This document shows, piece by piece, positions 38,838 through 49,658 of a DNA stretch of 64,000 nucleotides. This stretch comes from Dechloromonas hortensis (GTDB lineage Bacteria > Pseudomonadota > Gammaproteobacteria > Burkholderiales > Rhodocyclaceae): contig NZ_SSSQ01000007.1 in assembly GCF_009469765.1 (NCBI RefSeq), positions 154,566-218,565 of the forward strand, written 5' to 3'. The notes under the pieces are model-generated. The model was not told the origin of the DNA. It did not search any database and worked only from the letters and a program-made list of their open reading frames with translations. Each line of letters begins with the position of its first letter. Positions within the stretch are counted from its first letter, which is position 1. A program made the position numbers and the translations under genes.

Positions 38838-39692
38838 TCAGGCGGCGAGCGCCGAACGCAGTTCCTGAATGTCTTCCTCGGCCTCTTCCAGCAAGTCGGC
38901 GTAGCGTGCCTGGTCGGCATTGCGCGCTTCGATTTCTGCCGGGCTGAATTGCCCAGGTTGCCATTCCTGTGGGCCGCCCGCCAGCAATTTAGCAAAGTAC
39001 AGTACGTCGCGCACGGTGCATGGCGTTTCGACGTTGCGTGTCTCGCCTTGATCGCGAACGGCGTCGGTAATGCTTTCCGGGAGTCCGAGGATGTGCAGCA
39101 GGCTTTCGCCGATGCTGGCCTCCCAGCCGTGTAGCAGAGCAAGCATGGCCGGTTTGTCGGTGCGGTATTCTGGGTACTCAGCGGCGCGGTAGAGCAGGTA
39201 AAAAACCCCGATGTTATGGACGAGGCCGGCCAGCATCGCTTCATCCGGATTGACCCGGCCAAGCCGGCGGGCCAGAACGCGGGCGATGGCGGCCACCTGA
39301 ATCGAAAATTCCCAGGCCTGCCGGGCGATTTCGTCGTAGCCCGCAAGGTTGCGGGACTTCAGCATCTGGTCCATGGCTACGGCCAGCGAGGTGGTGCGCA
39401 CTGCCTCGAAGCCCAGGCGCCCGATAGCACTGGACAATTCGCGGATGGCGACGCCCGACGGGTTGTAGCTCACCGAGTTGGCTAGGCGTAGCAGCTTGCT
39501 TGAGATCAAGGGCTCGACGCCGATGGCCAGGGCAACACGGTCCAGATTGACGCAGGGGTCTTTCAGGGTGTTCCTGACCATGATGGCCGCATCCATGCAG
39601 GTCGGAAAATTGATATCCCCCGAGAGGTCGCGGGCGATGTCCTCAAGAATACGGAAGTGCAGTGTCGATTCCGCGCTCTTTTCAGCCGGCAA
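38838..39692 (-). CDS. HDOD-domain signalling protein
   Basis: 284 residues, mostly one HDOD domain (about 25-240), a relative of HD hydrolases that lacks the metal-binding HD pair and acts as a regulatory module. Landmarks are SSKLLRLANSVSYN, SSAIGRLGFEAVR and LAGLVHNIGVFYLLY. Start is TTG 39692, preceded by TGGAG, and the gene overlaps the CBS-protein gene by 11 bases, so the two are probably one unit. The 106-bp gap to msrP holds no gene. Confidence 0.85.
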   Translation of the reverse strand: MPAEKSAESTLHFRILEDIARDLSGDINFPTCMDAAIMVRNTLKDPCVNLDRVALAIGVEPLISSKLLRLANSVSYNPSGVAIRELSSAIGRLGFEAVRTTSLAVAMDQMLKSRNLAGYDEIARQAWEFSIQVAAIARVLARRLGRVNPDEAMLAGLVHNIGVFYLLYRAAEYPEYRTDKPAMLALLHGWEASIGESLLHILGLPESITDAVRDQGETRNVETPCTVRDVLYFAKLLAGGPQEWQPGQFSPAEIEARNADQARYADLLEEAEEDIQELRSALAA

Positions 39693-40113
39693 TGTAGCGC
39701 TCCAGTTGGGTAATCAGGAATTGCTGGGAGCTGATGGTTTCCTTGACCAGGTCACCGATCGATATCATGCCGGCGATGCTGTTGTCTTCATTGAGGACGG
39801 GGAGGTGGCGGAAGCGCTTCTCGGTCATCAGTGCCATGCACTCGTCGAGCGTTGCCGACGGCGTGACATAGGCGACGCGGTCGCTCATGATTTCGCGAAC
39901 CAGGGTTTCCTTCGAGGATTTGCCTTGCAAAATGATTTTTCGGGCATAGTCCCGTTCCGAAAAAATGCCGACCAGTTGCTCGCCGTCGAGTACGAGCAGG
40001 GCGCCAACGTCATTCTGGGCCATCACGGTCAGGGCGTGAAAAACGGAGTCGCTTGGTGCAACAGCGGCCAGGGGGCGGTGTTTTCCGGCCAGCATCTGCT
40101 TGAGCGTTTTCAT
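39682..40113 (-). CDS. Tandem CBS-domain protein
   Basis: 143 residues made of two CBS domains (about 8-62 and 75-130; motifs VGIFSERDYARK and IAGMISIGDLVKE), a typical nucleotide-sensing module. ATG 40113 is chosen because GAGGAG lies just upstream. Coupled to the HDOD gene; the target is unknown. Confidence 0.9.
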   Translation of the reverse strand: MKTLKQMLAGKHRPLAAVAPSDSVFHALTVMAQNDVGALLVLDGEQLVGIFSERDYARKIILQGKSSKETLVREIMSDRVAYVTPSATLDECMALMTEKRFRHLPVLNEDNSIAGMISIGDLVKETISSQQFLITQLERYIAG

Positions 40114-40194
40114 CGGAGTCTCCTCTTTTTGTGGGGGCATTTCGTGGAACGAGTCTATCCCCGAGTGATCCTGCTGCCAAGCATTTTGCTGACA

Positions 40195-40222
40195 ATAAAA
40201 AAGGCAGCCGTAGCTGCCTTTG
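40195..40222 (-). terminator. Terminator after the cytochrome c4 gene
   Basis: AAAGGCAGC and GCTGCCTTT form a 9-bp stem; on the minus strand it is followed by a run of T's. Confidence 0.88.
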
Positions 40223-40241
40223 TCATGGAGCGATTTGATGC

Positions 40242-40877
40242 TTAACGCAAGCCGGCGGCAAATTCTGCAACGGCCTTGATTTCGACATCCGACAGCTTGG
40301 CGGCAATCATGCGCATCATCTTTTCCGGGTCGTTGGCGCGCTCTTCGAGGCGGAATGCCTTCAGTTGGGCTTCGGTGTATTCCGGGAACTGGCCAGCCAG
40401 TTTCGGATACTGCGCCGGCAGGCCGGCACCGGCCGGGCCGTGGCAGCCGGCGCAGGCGGGAACGCCCTTCTTGAAGTCACCTTGACGCCACAATTTCTGA
40501 CCCAGGGCGATCTTGGTTTCGTCCTTGGCGGCGGCCGGCTTGGCCTTTTGGCTGGCAAACCAGGCGGCAACATTCTTCATGTCGTCATCAGACAGCGGGG
40601 CGGCCATGCCGCCCATGATGGCGTTATTACGAGCAGCAGGCTTGCCGTCGACTGATTTGAAATTCTGCAGTTGCTTGTAGATGTATTGTTCGACTTGGCC
40701 AGCCAGGTGCGGGTTGGCGGAGGCGGGGCTGTTACCGTCGGCGCCATGGCAGGCGACACAGACGGTTTCTGCGATGATTTTGCCCTTGGCAGGATCGGCC
40801 TTGCCCTTGGCTTCTTCGGATGCATGAGCGATGAAACTGGTGGCAAGAAGAATTGCCATTGCCGCGGTGCGAATCAT
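40242..40877 (-). CDS. Diheme cytochrome c4
   Basis: 211-residue periplasmic electron carrier. Signal peptide [19 protein letters not shown]; two heme-binding motifs, CVACH (about 38-42) and CAGCH (about 140-144), in the duplicated halves typical of c4. Such proteins deliver electrons to cbb3-type oxidase, matching ccoG at 10 kb. Divergent from engB. Confidence 0.93.
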   Translation of the reverse strand: MIRTAAMAILLATSFIAHASEEAKGKADPAKGKIIAETVCVACHGADGNSPASANPHLAGQVEQYIYKQLQNFKSVDGKPAARNNAIMGGMAAPLSDDDMKNVAAWFASQKAKPAAAKDETKIALGQKLWRQGDFKKGVPACAGCHGPAGAGLPAQYPKLAGQFPEYTEAQLKAFRLEERANDPEKMMRMIAAKLSDVEIKAVAEFAAGLR

Positions 40878-40986
40878 TATCGAGCTCCTTGTACGCGTTT
40901 GTGGGCGCTTTGGCCGGAACGGAAGGTTACAAACCTGCTATTCTATATCAGTTCCCCGCCCCCTTGGCGGGTCTTCCGAGTTTTTT

Positions 40987-41649
40987 ATGCCTCTGTTCCA
41001 GCAGGCGGTTTTTCTTACAACCGTCGCCAATCTCCGTGATTTACCCCTTGATTCTGTCCGTGAAGTGGCCTTTGCCGGTCGCTCCAATGCCGGGAAATCT
41101 TCCGCTATCAATACCCTTGCCGGTCGTGTCCGGCTTGCCTATGTCAGCAAGACGCCGGGGCGAACCCAGCATCTGAATTATTTCACCTTGGCCGAAGGCA
41201 AGTACTTCGTCGACTTGCCGGGTTACGGCTATGCCAAGGCGCCGGAGGCTATTCGTTCGCAGTGGGAAGGCCTGATCGGGCCTTACCTGAGCAAGCGCGA
41301 TCAGTTGGCCGGCCTGGTCGTCATCATGGATATCCGTCGCCCGATGACCGATCTCGATCTGAAGCTGATCGACTGGTTCCGGCCGACCGGTCGGCCGATC
41401 CACATCCTGCTCTCCAAGGCCGACAAGCTGAGCCGCCAGGAGCAGACCAAGGCGCTGCGCTCGGTCAAGGCCGAAGTGGAAACTTGGGGGGATGCCGAAC
41501 TTTATTCCGTCCAGCTTTTCTCCAGTCTGAAAAAGACTGGTGTCGAGGACGCCGAGGCCGTGCTGGCCGGCTGGCTGGATATCGAAATCAAGAAGAAAGA
41601 AAACAAAGGGCCCCCGGATAAGGGGGGTCCGGGGGCCAAAATGCCTTAA
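40987..41649 (+). CDS. engB: Ribosome biogenesis GTPase EngB/YihA
   Basis: GTPase needed for 50S assembly. 220 residues; G1 [10 protein letters not shown] (about 30), G3 [10 protein letters not shown]4 LSKADKL. The C-terminal ~20 residues ([19 protein letters not shown]) are a low-complexity tail encoded by a strong inverted repeat at 41609-41637. Confidence 0.95.
   Translation: MPLFQQAVFLTTVANLRDLPLDSVREVAFAGRSNAGKSSAINTLAGRVRLAYVSKTPGRTQHLNYFTLAEGKYFVDLPGYGYAKAPEAIRSQWEGLIGPYLSKRDQLAGLVVIMDIRRPMTDLDLKLIDWFRPTGRPIHILLSKADKLSRQEQTKALRSVKAEVETWGDAELYSVQLFSSLKKTGVEDAEAVLAGWLDIEIKKKENKGPPDKGGPGAKMP
41609..41637 (+). other. GC-rich hairpin in the last codons of engB
   Basis: GGGCCCCCGGA pairs with TCCGGGGGCC within the coding sequence, ending about 12 bases before the stop. 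There is no T-run, so it may stall or attenuate transcripts, or stabilise the 3' end. Confidence 0.5.
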
Positions 41650-41658
41650 CGTGGTCAA

Positions 41659-41699
41659 GGCACCCGCTCAGGGAGGTGAAGCGGGAGATAGCGCGTGCC
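41659..41699 (+). other. Possible structured leader of hemB
   Basis: Nested complementarity: GGCAC/GTGCC outer and CCGCT/AGCGG inner, within the 132-bp engB-hemB gap. It matches no riboswitch I know. Confidence 0.3.
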
Positions 41700-41778
41700 A
41701 TCTGCAGACTCTGACGTGGGTCAATGCGAAAAGTTCCACGCTGTTTGAGAATTTATTTTTCGAATTAATCGAGGTTGA

Positions 41779-42783
<1,005 letters not shown>

Positions 42784-42807
42784 CCGGTTCGTTTTGCTGT
42801 ACGGATG

Positions 42808-42837
42808 AAGGGCGGCTGCGGCCGCCCTTTGCTTTTT
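42808..42837. terminator. Terminator between convergent hemB and slmA
   Basis: AAGGGCGGC-TGCG-GCCGCCCTT, then TGCTTTTT on the plus strand. It may also serve slmA. Confidence 0.85.
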
Positions 42838-43447
42838 AGTCGCTGCCTGGCGTGCCGGATTGCGATAGGCAGGCGAAGTAGAGCATCGGCCACTGTTGCG
42901 GCCATTGGGCCAAGGGCTCGCGGCTGAAGCCGCTGCGCGCGTATTGCTCCCAGCGGCCGACGGCGTAGCAGCGGAGCAGGTTGGCGAGGGCGCCGAAATC
43001 GGCATCATGCTTCAGATTTTCCTGGGTGGCGGCGATGCGCAGCGCCTGCTTGAGCGAGGCTTCGACCTTGTCGAGCAAGGCGTTGATCCGCAATTGCAGG
43101 CGTTCGTTCTCATTGACCAGCGTATCGCCGATCAGGACCCGGGTCATGCCGCGGTTTTTCTGGGCAAAGCGCAGCAACAGGGCGATGATTTGCTCGACCT
43201 GATTCAGCCCTTGCTCTTCGTCGGTGGTGATCTGGTTGATGACGCTGAACAGGCTTTGTTCGATGAATTCGATCAGGCCGTCGTACATTTGCGCCTTGCT
43301 GGCGAAATGACGATAGAGGGCAGCTTCCGAGCATTCGAGTTTGGCCGCCAGGGCGGCGGTCGTGATTTTTTCCCCTTTTGGGGTCTCCAGCATCCCGGCC
43401 AGGGTTTGCAGAATCTGCAGGCGACGTTCGCCCGGTTTTGTCGCCAT
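42836..43447 (-). CDS. slmA: Nucleoid occlusion factor SlmA
   Basis: TetR-fold protein that, bound to chromosomal sites, blocks FtsZ-ring assembly over the nucleoid. 203 residues; the N-terminal DNA-binding domain has ITTAALAAKLECSEAALYRHFASKAQMYDGLIEFIE, closely matching E. coli SlmA. Start is ATG 43447 after AAGGGGG; a longer upstream frame is not coding. Order slmA, pyrimidine 5'-nucleotidase, argB supports the call. Confidence 0.9.
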   Translation of the reverse strand: MATKPGERRLQILQTLAGMLETPKGEKITTAALAAKLECSEAALYRHFASKAQMYDGLIEFIEQSLFSVINQITTDEEQGLNQVEQIIALLLRFAQKNRGMTRVLIGDTLVNENERLQLRINALLDKVEASLKQALRIAATQENLKHDADFGALANLLRCYAVGRWEQYARSGFSREPLAQWPQQWPMLYFACLSQSGTPGSD

Positions 43448-43482
43448 TGTTGCCCCCTTAGCTATTGGTTTTTGCCCAAAAA

Positions 43483-44126
43483 TTATAGTCGACCGCAGCG
43501 CTGTGGTAGTTCCAGAACAGATTTGATTTTCACGTCTACGTAGGGCGAGTTCTGTGAGCCAGCGCTTACCCACACGGTTTTCATCCCCAGTTTTTTAGCT
43601 GTGATCAGGTTTTGAAGGCTGTCCTCGACCATGACGCAGCGCCGCGCATCAAGGCGTTCGGCCTTGAGCAGGGCACGATAGCCGGCGGCCATCGGTTTGG
43701 GGCGAAAGCGCGTGCTCTCGACCGAATAGGCGGTATCGATATGGCGCCATAAGCCGGTGATGTCGAGGACGGCATCGAGGTAGTGGCGCGGGGCATTGGA
43801 GAAGATGATTTTCCGCCCCGGCAGGCGACGCAGGGCATGTAGGGTCGGGTGGGGAAAAACCACCATCCGACGCAGGTCGGGAAACTGGTGGGTTTCCTTC
43901 AGGAAATGCGCCGGGTCGGTGTCGTGGTGGCGCATCAGGCCGAGCAGTGTGGCACCGTAGCGTTGCCAGTAGCTTTGGCGGATGCGGTTGGCCTCGGCCT
44001 CATCGACCCCCAGGTGCCGCTCGATGTACTCGCGCATCGAGCGGTTGATGTGGGGGAAAATATGCGGGCTGGCGTTGTGCAGCGTGTTGTCGAGATCGAA
44101 CAGCCAGACGCAGCCAGCGTTCAGCA

Positions 44127-44127
<1 letters not shown>
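43483..44127 (-). CDS. HAD-family pyrimidine 5'-nucleotidase
   Basis: 214 residues, with the HAD nucleophile motif WLFDLDNTLHN (about 9-19), motif II FSNAP and motif IV VEDSLQNL. Similar to Sdt1/YjjG pyrimidine nucleotidases, which remove phosphate from UMP/CMP or non-canonical nucleotides. It starts on the argB stop (TGATG). The C-terminal codons for Cys-Gly-Arg contain the iterated motif. Confidence 0.88.
43488..43499 (-). repeat. Iterated motif core (GCTGCGGTCGAC), 3' end of nucleotidase gene
   Basis: 12 of the 13 motif bases on the minus strand, ending a few bases before the stop codon; read as Cys-Gly-Arg. Confidence 0.65.
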
Positions 44128-45098
<971 letters not shown>

Positions 45099-45515
45099 TT
45101 ATTCGATGCTCAGCCGCTTGTTCGGACTGGCGGTCCGCTTGGGCAAGGTCAGTTCGAGAACGCCATCGTTGAATTTCGCCACAGCCTGGGCTTCATCGAT
45201 TTCCTGGGCTAGTTGGAAGGAGCGGGAAACCTTGCCGAAATAGCGTTCCGAGCGGAGCAGGCGCTCACCTTCACGGGTTTCCTTTTCCTGCTTGATCTCG
45301 GCGCTGATGGACACTTGATTGCCATCGACAATGACATGAATGTCCGGCTTTTTGACACCGGGCAGTTCGGCGTGTACGAGGTAATTGTTGCCCTGTTCCG
45401 TGACGTCCATCTTGATTGACGGCTGCTGTTGCGGCGAACCGTTGATATCAACCGGGCGAACGAAGAAGCCGCGGAAAAGATCATCAAGCGGGTCGAGACG
45501 GGTGATGTTTGCCAT
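45099..45515 (-). CDS. Hsp20-family small heat-shock protein
   Basis: 138-residue ATP-independent chaperone. The alpha-crystallin domain (about 35-130) has ELPGVKKPDIHVIV and FNDGVLELTLPKR. Ribosome site GGAGAG precedes the ATG. A close match to the sigma-32 promoter consensus lies upstream at 45556-45583, indicating heat-shock control. Confidence 0.93.
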   Translation of the reverse strand: MANITRLDPLDDLFRGFFVRPVDINGSPQQQPSIKMDVTEQGNNYLVHAELPGVKKPDIHVIVDGNQVSISAEIKQEKETREGERLLRSERYFGKVSRSFQLAQEIDEAQAVAKFNDGVLELTLPKRTASPNKRLSIE

Positions 45516-45555
45516 GATTGCTCTCCTTCAGGTTGGTGGGTGATGCGTGTACCAA

Positions 45556-45583
45556 ATATAGGGTGAGCGCGGCGGCTTTCAAG
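45556..45583 (-). promoter_or_regulatory. Sigma-32 heat-shock promoter of the hsp20 gene
   Basis: Minus strand: -35 CTTGAAA (45577-45583, full consensus), 13-bp spacer, -10 CCCTATAT (45556-45563, seven of eight positions of CCCCATNT). Confidence 0.85.
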
Positions 45584-45641
45584 GCCTGTCGTCGCGTGTT
45601 TGCGAAATGCTTGTGAGTGCCACCGTCCAGGTGATTGCTGG

Positions 45642-46085
45642 TCAGCGCTGGCGGCTGGGTAGCGCGAGAATTGCCTCGCGGTTGCTGGCGGAAAAACAAC
45701 GCTCGGCGGCTTCCCGCCAGGGATGCCAGGCATAAGCCAGGTGCTCGCCGGGGGCGATGCGCACCGGTTGAATCGCCGGTAGCTCCAGCGAAAAAACATG
45801 CTCGGTATTCTGGGTTACCCCGGGGGCGTAGCGATGCCGCCACTCCGGGAATATTTCGTAAGTATTGGTCTGTTGCCAGTCGCTGAGTCGGAAGTGGTGG
45901 CTGTCGAGGCCGGTTTCCTCCAGAACTTCGCGATGGGCGGTCTCGATCAGGGCTTCGTCCGCTTCCCGGCTGCCGGTGACCGATTGCCAATAGCCGGCGT
46001 GCGCGGCGCGTTCGAGCAGGAGTACTTCCAGTGCCGGGGTGTGGATGACGACCAGAACTGAAACGGGTTGTTTGTACTGGCTCAT
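45642..46085 (-). CDS. nudB: Dihydroneopterin triphosphate diphosphatase
   Basis: Nudix hydrolase that removes pyrophosphate from dihydroneopterin triphosphate early in folate synthesis. 147 residues; Nudix box from GSREADEALIETAHREV into LEETGL (about 38-60), N terminus QYKQPVSVLVVIHTP typical of NudB. Start ATG 46085 overlaps the barstar stop (ATGA). Location downstream of aspS agrees with other proteobacteria. Confidence 0.9.
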   Translation of the reverse strand: MSQYKQPVSVLVVIHTPALEVLLLERAAHAGYWQSVTGSREADEALIETAHREVLEETGLDSHHFRLSDWQQTNTYEIFPEWRHRYAPGVTQNTEHVFSLELPAIQPVRIAPGEHLAYAWHPWREAAERCFSASNREAILALPSRQR

Positions 46086-46510
46086 GCGTCCGGCAAATTG
46101 GCGATGCCGCGAGCTGGACTGGTCAGCAGAATCCACGTCGGGTACTTTGCGGCTGAGCGGATTCGTGCTGCCGAGCGCAGTACCTCGATCAGGGTGGAGA
46201 ATGCCTCGGGGTCGTTGTGGCGCAGTGTCTCCAGGCCCGACACCAGTAGAAGCAGGCCTTTGCGCGCTTGCCAGTCGGGGTCGGTCAGGCAATCGTGCAG
46301 GGCGTCGAAATTGGCCCCGTACCAGATCGGGAATCCGAAAGCCCGACCTAGCTCGCGCAGGATTTCACCGGCCTCGCCAGAGGCGCTGAGGTCGGCGCTG
46401 AGTTGTACCAGGTGGGCTTGCCTGGCCTGGGCCTGCACTTCGCTATGGCGGGCTGCCGGCAAATGGTAGAGCCCGGCCTGGGAGGCGTCCTGCAAGAGGC
46501 TGTGTTTCAT
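46082..46510 (-). CDS. Barstar-family ribonuclease inhibitor
   Basis: 142 residues. The barstar core FGFPIWYGANFDALHDCLTD (about 58-77) contains the helix and acidic face that block the ribonuclease active site. It lies five bases downstream of a ribonuclease gene and overlaps nudB, so the pair appears to be an enzyme with its cytoplasmic immunity protein. Confidence 0.88.
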   Translation of the reverse strand: MKHSLLQDASQAGLYHLPAARHSEVQAQARQAHLVQLSADLSASGEAGEILRELGRAFGFPIWYGANFDALHDCLTDPDWQARKGLLLLVSGLETLRHNDPEAFSTLIEVLRSAARIRSAAKYPTWILLTSPARGIANLPDA

Positions 46511-46515
46511 TCCGG

Positions 46516-46878
46516 CTACTCCTGGATTCGCCGAAAACTCTGGTAATGGTCGTCGGTGTAGTAATACTCGCCGCGCTCGCCGGCGATGATGCGCCGGGGC
46601 CCGCGATCCCGTCGGCCCGGTGTCTTGACCGTGTATTCCAGGTAATAACCGCGAGGATGGAGTGGCAGGCGTTTTTCGTAGTTCCCGAACACAATGCCGT
46701 CGCGGGCGTAGGGGAAAGGGCCGCCGGTTTTGATCAGGGTTAGCGTTTGCCGCGCTTCATGGGGCAAATTTGCCGCCAGGACGACGTCGACCGCAGCACT
46801 GTCGCGGGTGAAACTAAAACCGAATGCGCTTCCGATCGCCAGCCAGGTGACGATCAGGAAGCGCAGCCAGGTTTTCAT
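46516..46878 (-). CDS. Secreted guanyl-specific ribonuclease (barnase/RNase Sa-like)
   Basis: 120 residues with a signal peptide (MKTWLRFLIVTWLAIGSAFG). The mature ~98 residues match the microbial N1/T1 ribonuclease fold: GGPFPYARDGIVFGNYEKRL, then EYTVKTPG and DRGPRRIIAG, then DDHYQSF. E81, R92, R96 and H111 line up with the catalytic Glu, Arg, Arg and His of RNase Sa. It starts eight bases after aspS and is followed by its barstar. Disulfide cysteines are absent, as in barnase. Confidence 0.88.
   Translation of the reverse strand: MKTWLRFLIVTWLAIGSAFGFSFTRDSAAVDVVLAANLPHEARQTLTLIKTGGPFPYARDGIVFGNYEKRLPLHPRGYYLEYTVKTPGRRDRGPRRIIAGERGEYYYTDDHYQSFRRIQE
46786..46797 (-). repeat. Iterated motif core (GCTGCGGTCGAC), ribonuclease gene
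   Basis: 12 of the 13 motif bases on the minus strand; read as Ala-Ala-Val-Asp. Confidence 0.65.
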
Positions 46879-46886
46879 GCCGGATT

Positions 46887-48689
46887 TCAGCCCTGGGTGA
46901 CTTCGAGCTGGGTTTCCACCTTCTGGCGCAGGCGGATATGCAGTTCGCGCAGTTGCTTCTCGTCGACGCCGGACGGGGCATCGGTCAGCAGGCACTGGGC
47001 GCGCTGGGTTTTCGGGAAGGCAATGACGTCACGGATGGATTCGGCGCCGGTCATCATGGTGACGATGCGATCCAGGCCGAACGCCAGGCCGCCGTGCGGC
47101 GGGGCGCCGTACTTCAGGGCGTCGAGCAGGAAGCCGAACTTGGCCTGCTGTTCTTCCGGGCCGATGTTGAGCGCCTGGAAGACGGTTTCCTGAACTTCCG
47201 ACTTGTGAATACGGACCGATCCGCCGCCGATTTCCCAGCCATTCAGCGCCAGATCATAGGCCTTGGCCAGGCACTTGCCCGGATCGCTTTGCAGCAGGGC
47301 GACATGCTCGTCCTTCGGGCTGGTGAAGGGGTGGTGGCAGGCTGTCCAGCGCTTGTCTTCCTCGTCATACTCGAACATCGGGAAGTCGACGACCCACAGC
47401 GGTTCCCAGGCTTTGCCATTGAGGAAGCCCTTTTCGTGGCCAATCTTGACCCGCAGGGCGCCGAGCGCATCGTTGACCACCTTGGTCTTGTCGGCACCGA
47501 AGAAGATCAGGTCGCCGGATTGGGCACCCGTGCGGTCGACGATGGCTTTCAGGGCATTTTCATGCAGGTTCTTGACGATCGGGCTCTGCAGGCCAGTTTC
47601 ATTGAGTTGCGTGACGTCGTTGACCTTGATGTAAGCCAGGCCCTTGGCGCCGTAGATGCCGACAAACTTGGTGTATTCGTCGATCTCGCCGCGGGTCAGG
47701 CTGGCGCCACCGGGGATGCGCATCGCGGCAACGCGACCGTTCTCGCTGTTGGCGACACCGGCGAAGACCTTGAAGGAGACGTCCTTGACGGCGTCGGTAA
47801 CTTCGGTCAGTTCGAGCGTGACGCGCAAGTCCGGCTTGTCGGAACCAAAGCGGCTCATCGCTTCGCTGTAGGCCATGCGCGGGAAGGGTGCCGGCAGGTC
47901 GACGTCGATCGCATCCTTGAAGACGTAGCGAATCAGTTTTTCGATCAGTGCGGTGATGTCGTCCTCGGTCATGAACGAGGTTTCGATATCGACCTGGGTG
48001 AATTCAGGCTGGCGGTCGGCGCGCAGGTCTTCGTCGCGGAAGCATTTGACGATCTGGTAGTAACGGTCGTAACCGGCCACCATCAGCAATTGCTTGAACA
48101 ATTGCGGCGACTGCGGCAGCGCGAAGAACTGGCCGGAGTGAACGCGTGATGGCACGAGGTAGTCGCGCGCACCTTCCGGGGTCGACTTGGTCAGCATGGG
48201 CGTTTCGATGTCGATGAAGCCGTTGTCGTCGAGGAAGCGGCGGAAGGCACGGGCCGTCTTGTAGCGCAGCATCATGTTGTGCTGCATCTGCGGGCGGCGC
48301 AGGTCGATGACGCGGTGAGTCAGGCGGACGTTCTCGGAGAGGTTTTCTTCGTCGAGCTGGAACGGCGGCGTGACCGAGGCGTTCAGGACTTCGATCTCGT
48401 GGCAGAGAATTTCGATTTCGCCGGATGCCAGATTGGCGTTGGTCGTGCCGGCCGGGCGCGGACGCACCTTGCCGGTGATCTTCAGGCAAAACTCGTTACG
48501 GACAGATTCGGCGATCTTGAAGGTGTCGGCACGGTCCGGATCGCAAACGATCTGAGCCAGGCCATCCCGGTCACGCAGGTCGATGAAGATGACGCCGCCG
48601 TGGTCGCGCCGGCGATGCGCCCAGCCGCACAGGGTAACAATTTGCCCGTCGAGGGCGGCGTTGAGTTGTCCGCAATAATGGGTGCGCAT
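46887..48689 (-). CDS. aspS: Aspartate--tRNA ligase
   Basis: Class II synthetase of 600 residues: N-terminal OB-fold anticodon domain ([23 protein letters not shown]), motif 2 [16 protein letters not shown], a GAD insertion domain and motif 3 [12 protein letters not shown]. Bacteria lacking AsnRS or GlnRS use a non-discriminating form; I cannot decide which this is. Start is ATG 48689 (MRTHYCG). It heads the aspS-ribonuclease-barstar-nudB unit. Confidence 0.97.
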   Translation of the reverse strand: MRTHYCGQLNAALDGQIVTLCGWAHRRRDHGGVIFIDLRDRDGLAQIVCDPDRADTFKIAESVRNEFCLKITGKVRPRPAGTTNANLASGEIEILCHEIEVLNASVTPPFQLDEENLSENVRLTHRVIDLRRPQMQHNMMLRYKTARAFRRFLDDNGFIDIETPMLTKSTPEGARDYLVPSRVHSGQFFALPQSPQLFKQLLMVAGYDRYYQIVKCFRDEDLRADRQPEFTQVDIETSFMTEDDITALIEKLIRYVFKDAIDVDLPAPFPRMAYSEAMSRFGSDKPDLRVTLELTEVTDAVKDVSFKVFAGVANSENGRVAAMRIPGGASLTRGEIDEYTKFVGIYGAKGLAYIKVNDVTQLNETGLQSPIVKNLHENALKAIVDRTGAQSGDLIFFGADKTKVVNDALGALRVKIGHEKGFLNGKAWEPLWVVDFPMFEYDEEDKRWTACHHPFTSPKDEHVALLQSDPGKCLAKAYDLALNGWEIGGGSVRIHKSEVQETVFQALNIGPEEQQAKFGFLLDALKYGAPPHGGLAFGLDRIVTMMTGAESIRDVIAFPKTQRAQCLLTDAPSGVDEKQLRELHIRLRQKVETQLEVTQG

Positions 48690-48708
48690 GAAGCTTTCCG
48701 ATGGTTCT

Positions 48709-49347
48709 TTAGATGTTGGTAATGGCGCGAGGGTGCGGCGGCGGAGCCACGACACCCATCGATATGATGTATTTGAGCGCTTCATCGACAGTCATGTCGA
48801 GTTCAACGACGTCTTCGGCCGGCATCATCAGAAAGAAGCCGGAGGTCGGATTGGGGGTGGTCGGCACGTAGACACTGACATATTCACCTTCGAGGTGATT
48901 GACCAAGTCGCCCCCGGGCTGCCCGGTTTGGAATGCGATGGTCCAGCTATCCAGTCGGGGATACTGCACCAGCAAGGCTTTCCGAAAGGCATTGCCGTTC
49001 GGGGCAAACAGCGTGTCAGAAACCTGCTTGACGCTTTTATATACCGAGTTGACGACCGGGATGCGCGAGAGCAGCTTGTCCCACCAGCCGACCAGCTTTT
49101 GCCCGATGAAATTTGCGGCGAGCAGACCTGTTAACAGAATCATGGCCAGGGTCAGCAGCGCGCCAACGCCGGGTATCGCGAAACCGAAAAGATGCTGCGG
49201 GTGTACCGTTTCCGGCAATAAGCGCAAGGACTGATCAAGCGTGCTGATAATCAGCGAGAGTACCCAGCCGGTAATAACCAGGGGCACCCAAATTAGGAGC
49301 CCGGTAATGAAATAACGTTTTATCAATTGGCCGCGCACGGAGTACAT
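48709..49347 (-). CDS. DUF502-family membrane protein
   Basis: 212 residues with two N-terminal transmembrane helices (about 10-32 and 60-82) and a soluble C-terminal domain with [18 protein letters not shown] and [10 protein letters not shown], typical of DUF502. Function unknown. It begins inside the 3' end of fmdB (25-bp overlap) and lies 19 bp from aspS, so fmdB-DUF502-aspS is probably one transcript. Confidence 0.9.
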   Translation of the reverse strand: MYSVRGQLIKRYFITGLLIWVPLVITGWVLSLIISTLDQSLRLLPETVHPQHLFGFAIPGVGALLTLAMILLTGLLAANFIGQKLVGWWDKLLSRIPVVNSVYKSVKQVSDTLFAPNGNAFRKALLVQYPRLDSWTIAFQTGQPGGDLVNHLEGEYVSVYVPTTPNPTSGFFLMMPAEDVVELDMTVDEALKYIISMGVVAPPPHPRAITNI

Positions 49348-49586
49348 GCCCCTGAACCGCCCTGGCAGGGGGGCGTGCTGTCAGCCTTGGGCGCAGTTTT
49401 GCCGCCGCCCTTGAAGTCGGTGGCGTACCAGCCATTTCCCTTTAGCTGGAAGCCAGCAGCAGAGAGCAACTTGTTATAGGTTTCCTGGCCACAGGCCGGG
49501 CAGGTAGTGAGCTGCGGGTCGCTCATCTTTTGCAGATGCTCTTTCTGGGAACCGCAGGAGTCGCAGCGATATTCGTAAATCGGCAT
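49323..49586 (-). CDS. FmdB-family zinc-ribbon protein
   Basis: 87 residues. The N-terminal FmdB ribbon MPIYEYRCDSCG ... CPACG binds zinc; the tail is Gly/Lys/Cys rich ([11 protein letters not shown]). Often found next to DUF502 and aspS in betaproteobacteria. Regulatory role unproven. Confidence 0.9.
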   Translation of the reverse strand: MPIYEYRCDSCGSQKEHLQKMSDPQLTTCPACGQETYNKLLSAAGFQLKGNGWYATDFKGGGKTAPKADSTPPCQGGSGACTPCAAN

Positions 49587-49658
49587 GGGAATCCTCCAAA
49601 ACCTTGAATTATAACTGAGTGTCCGTGATGCTTATATATTGGTGTCGGGCGCGAAATT

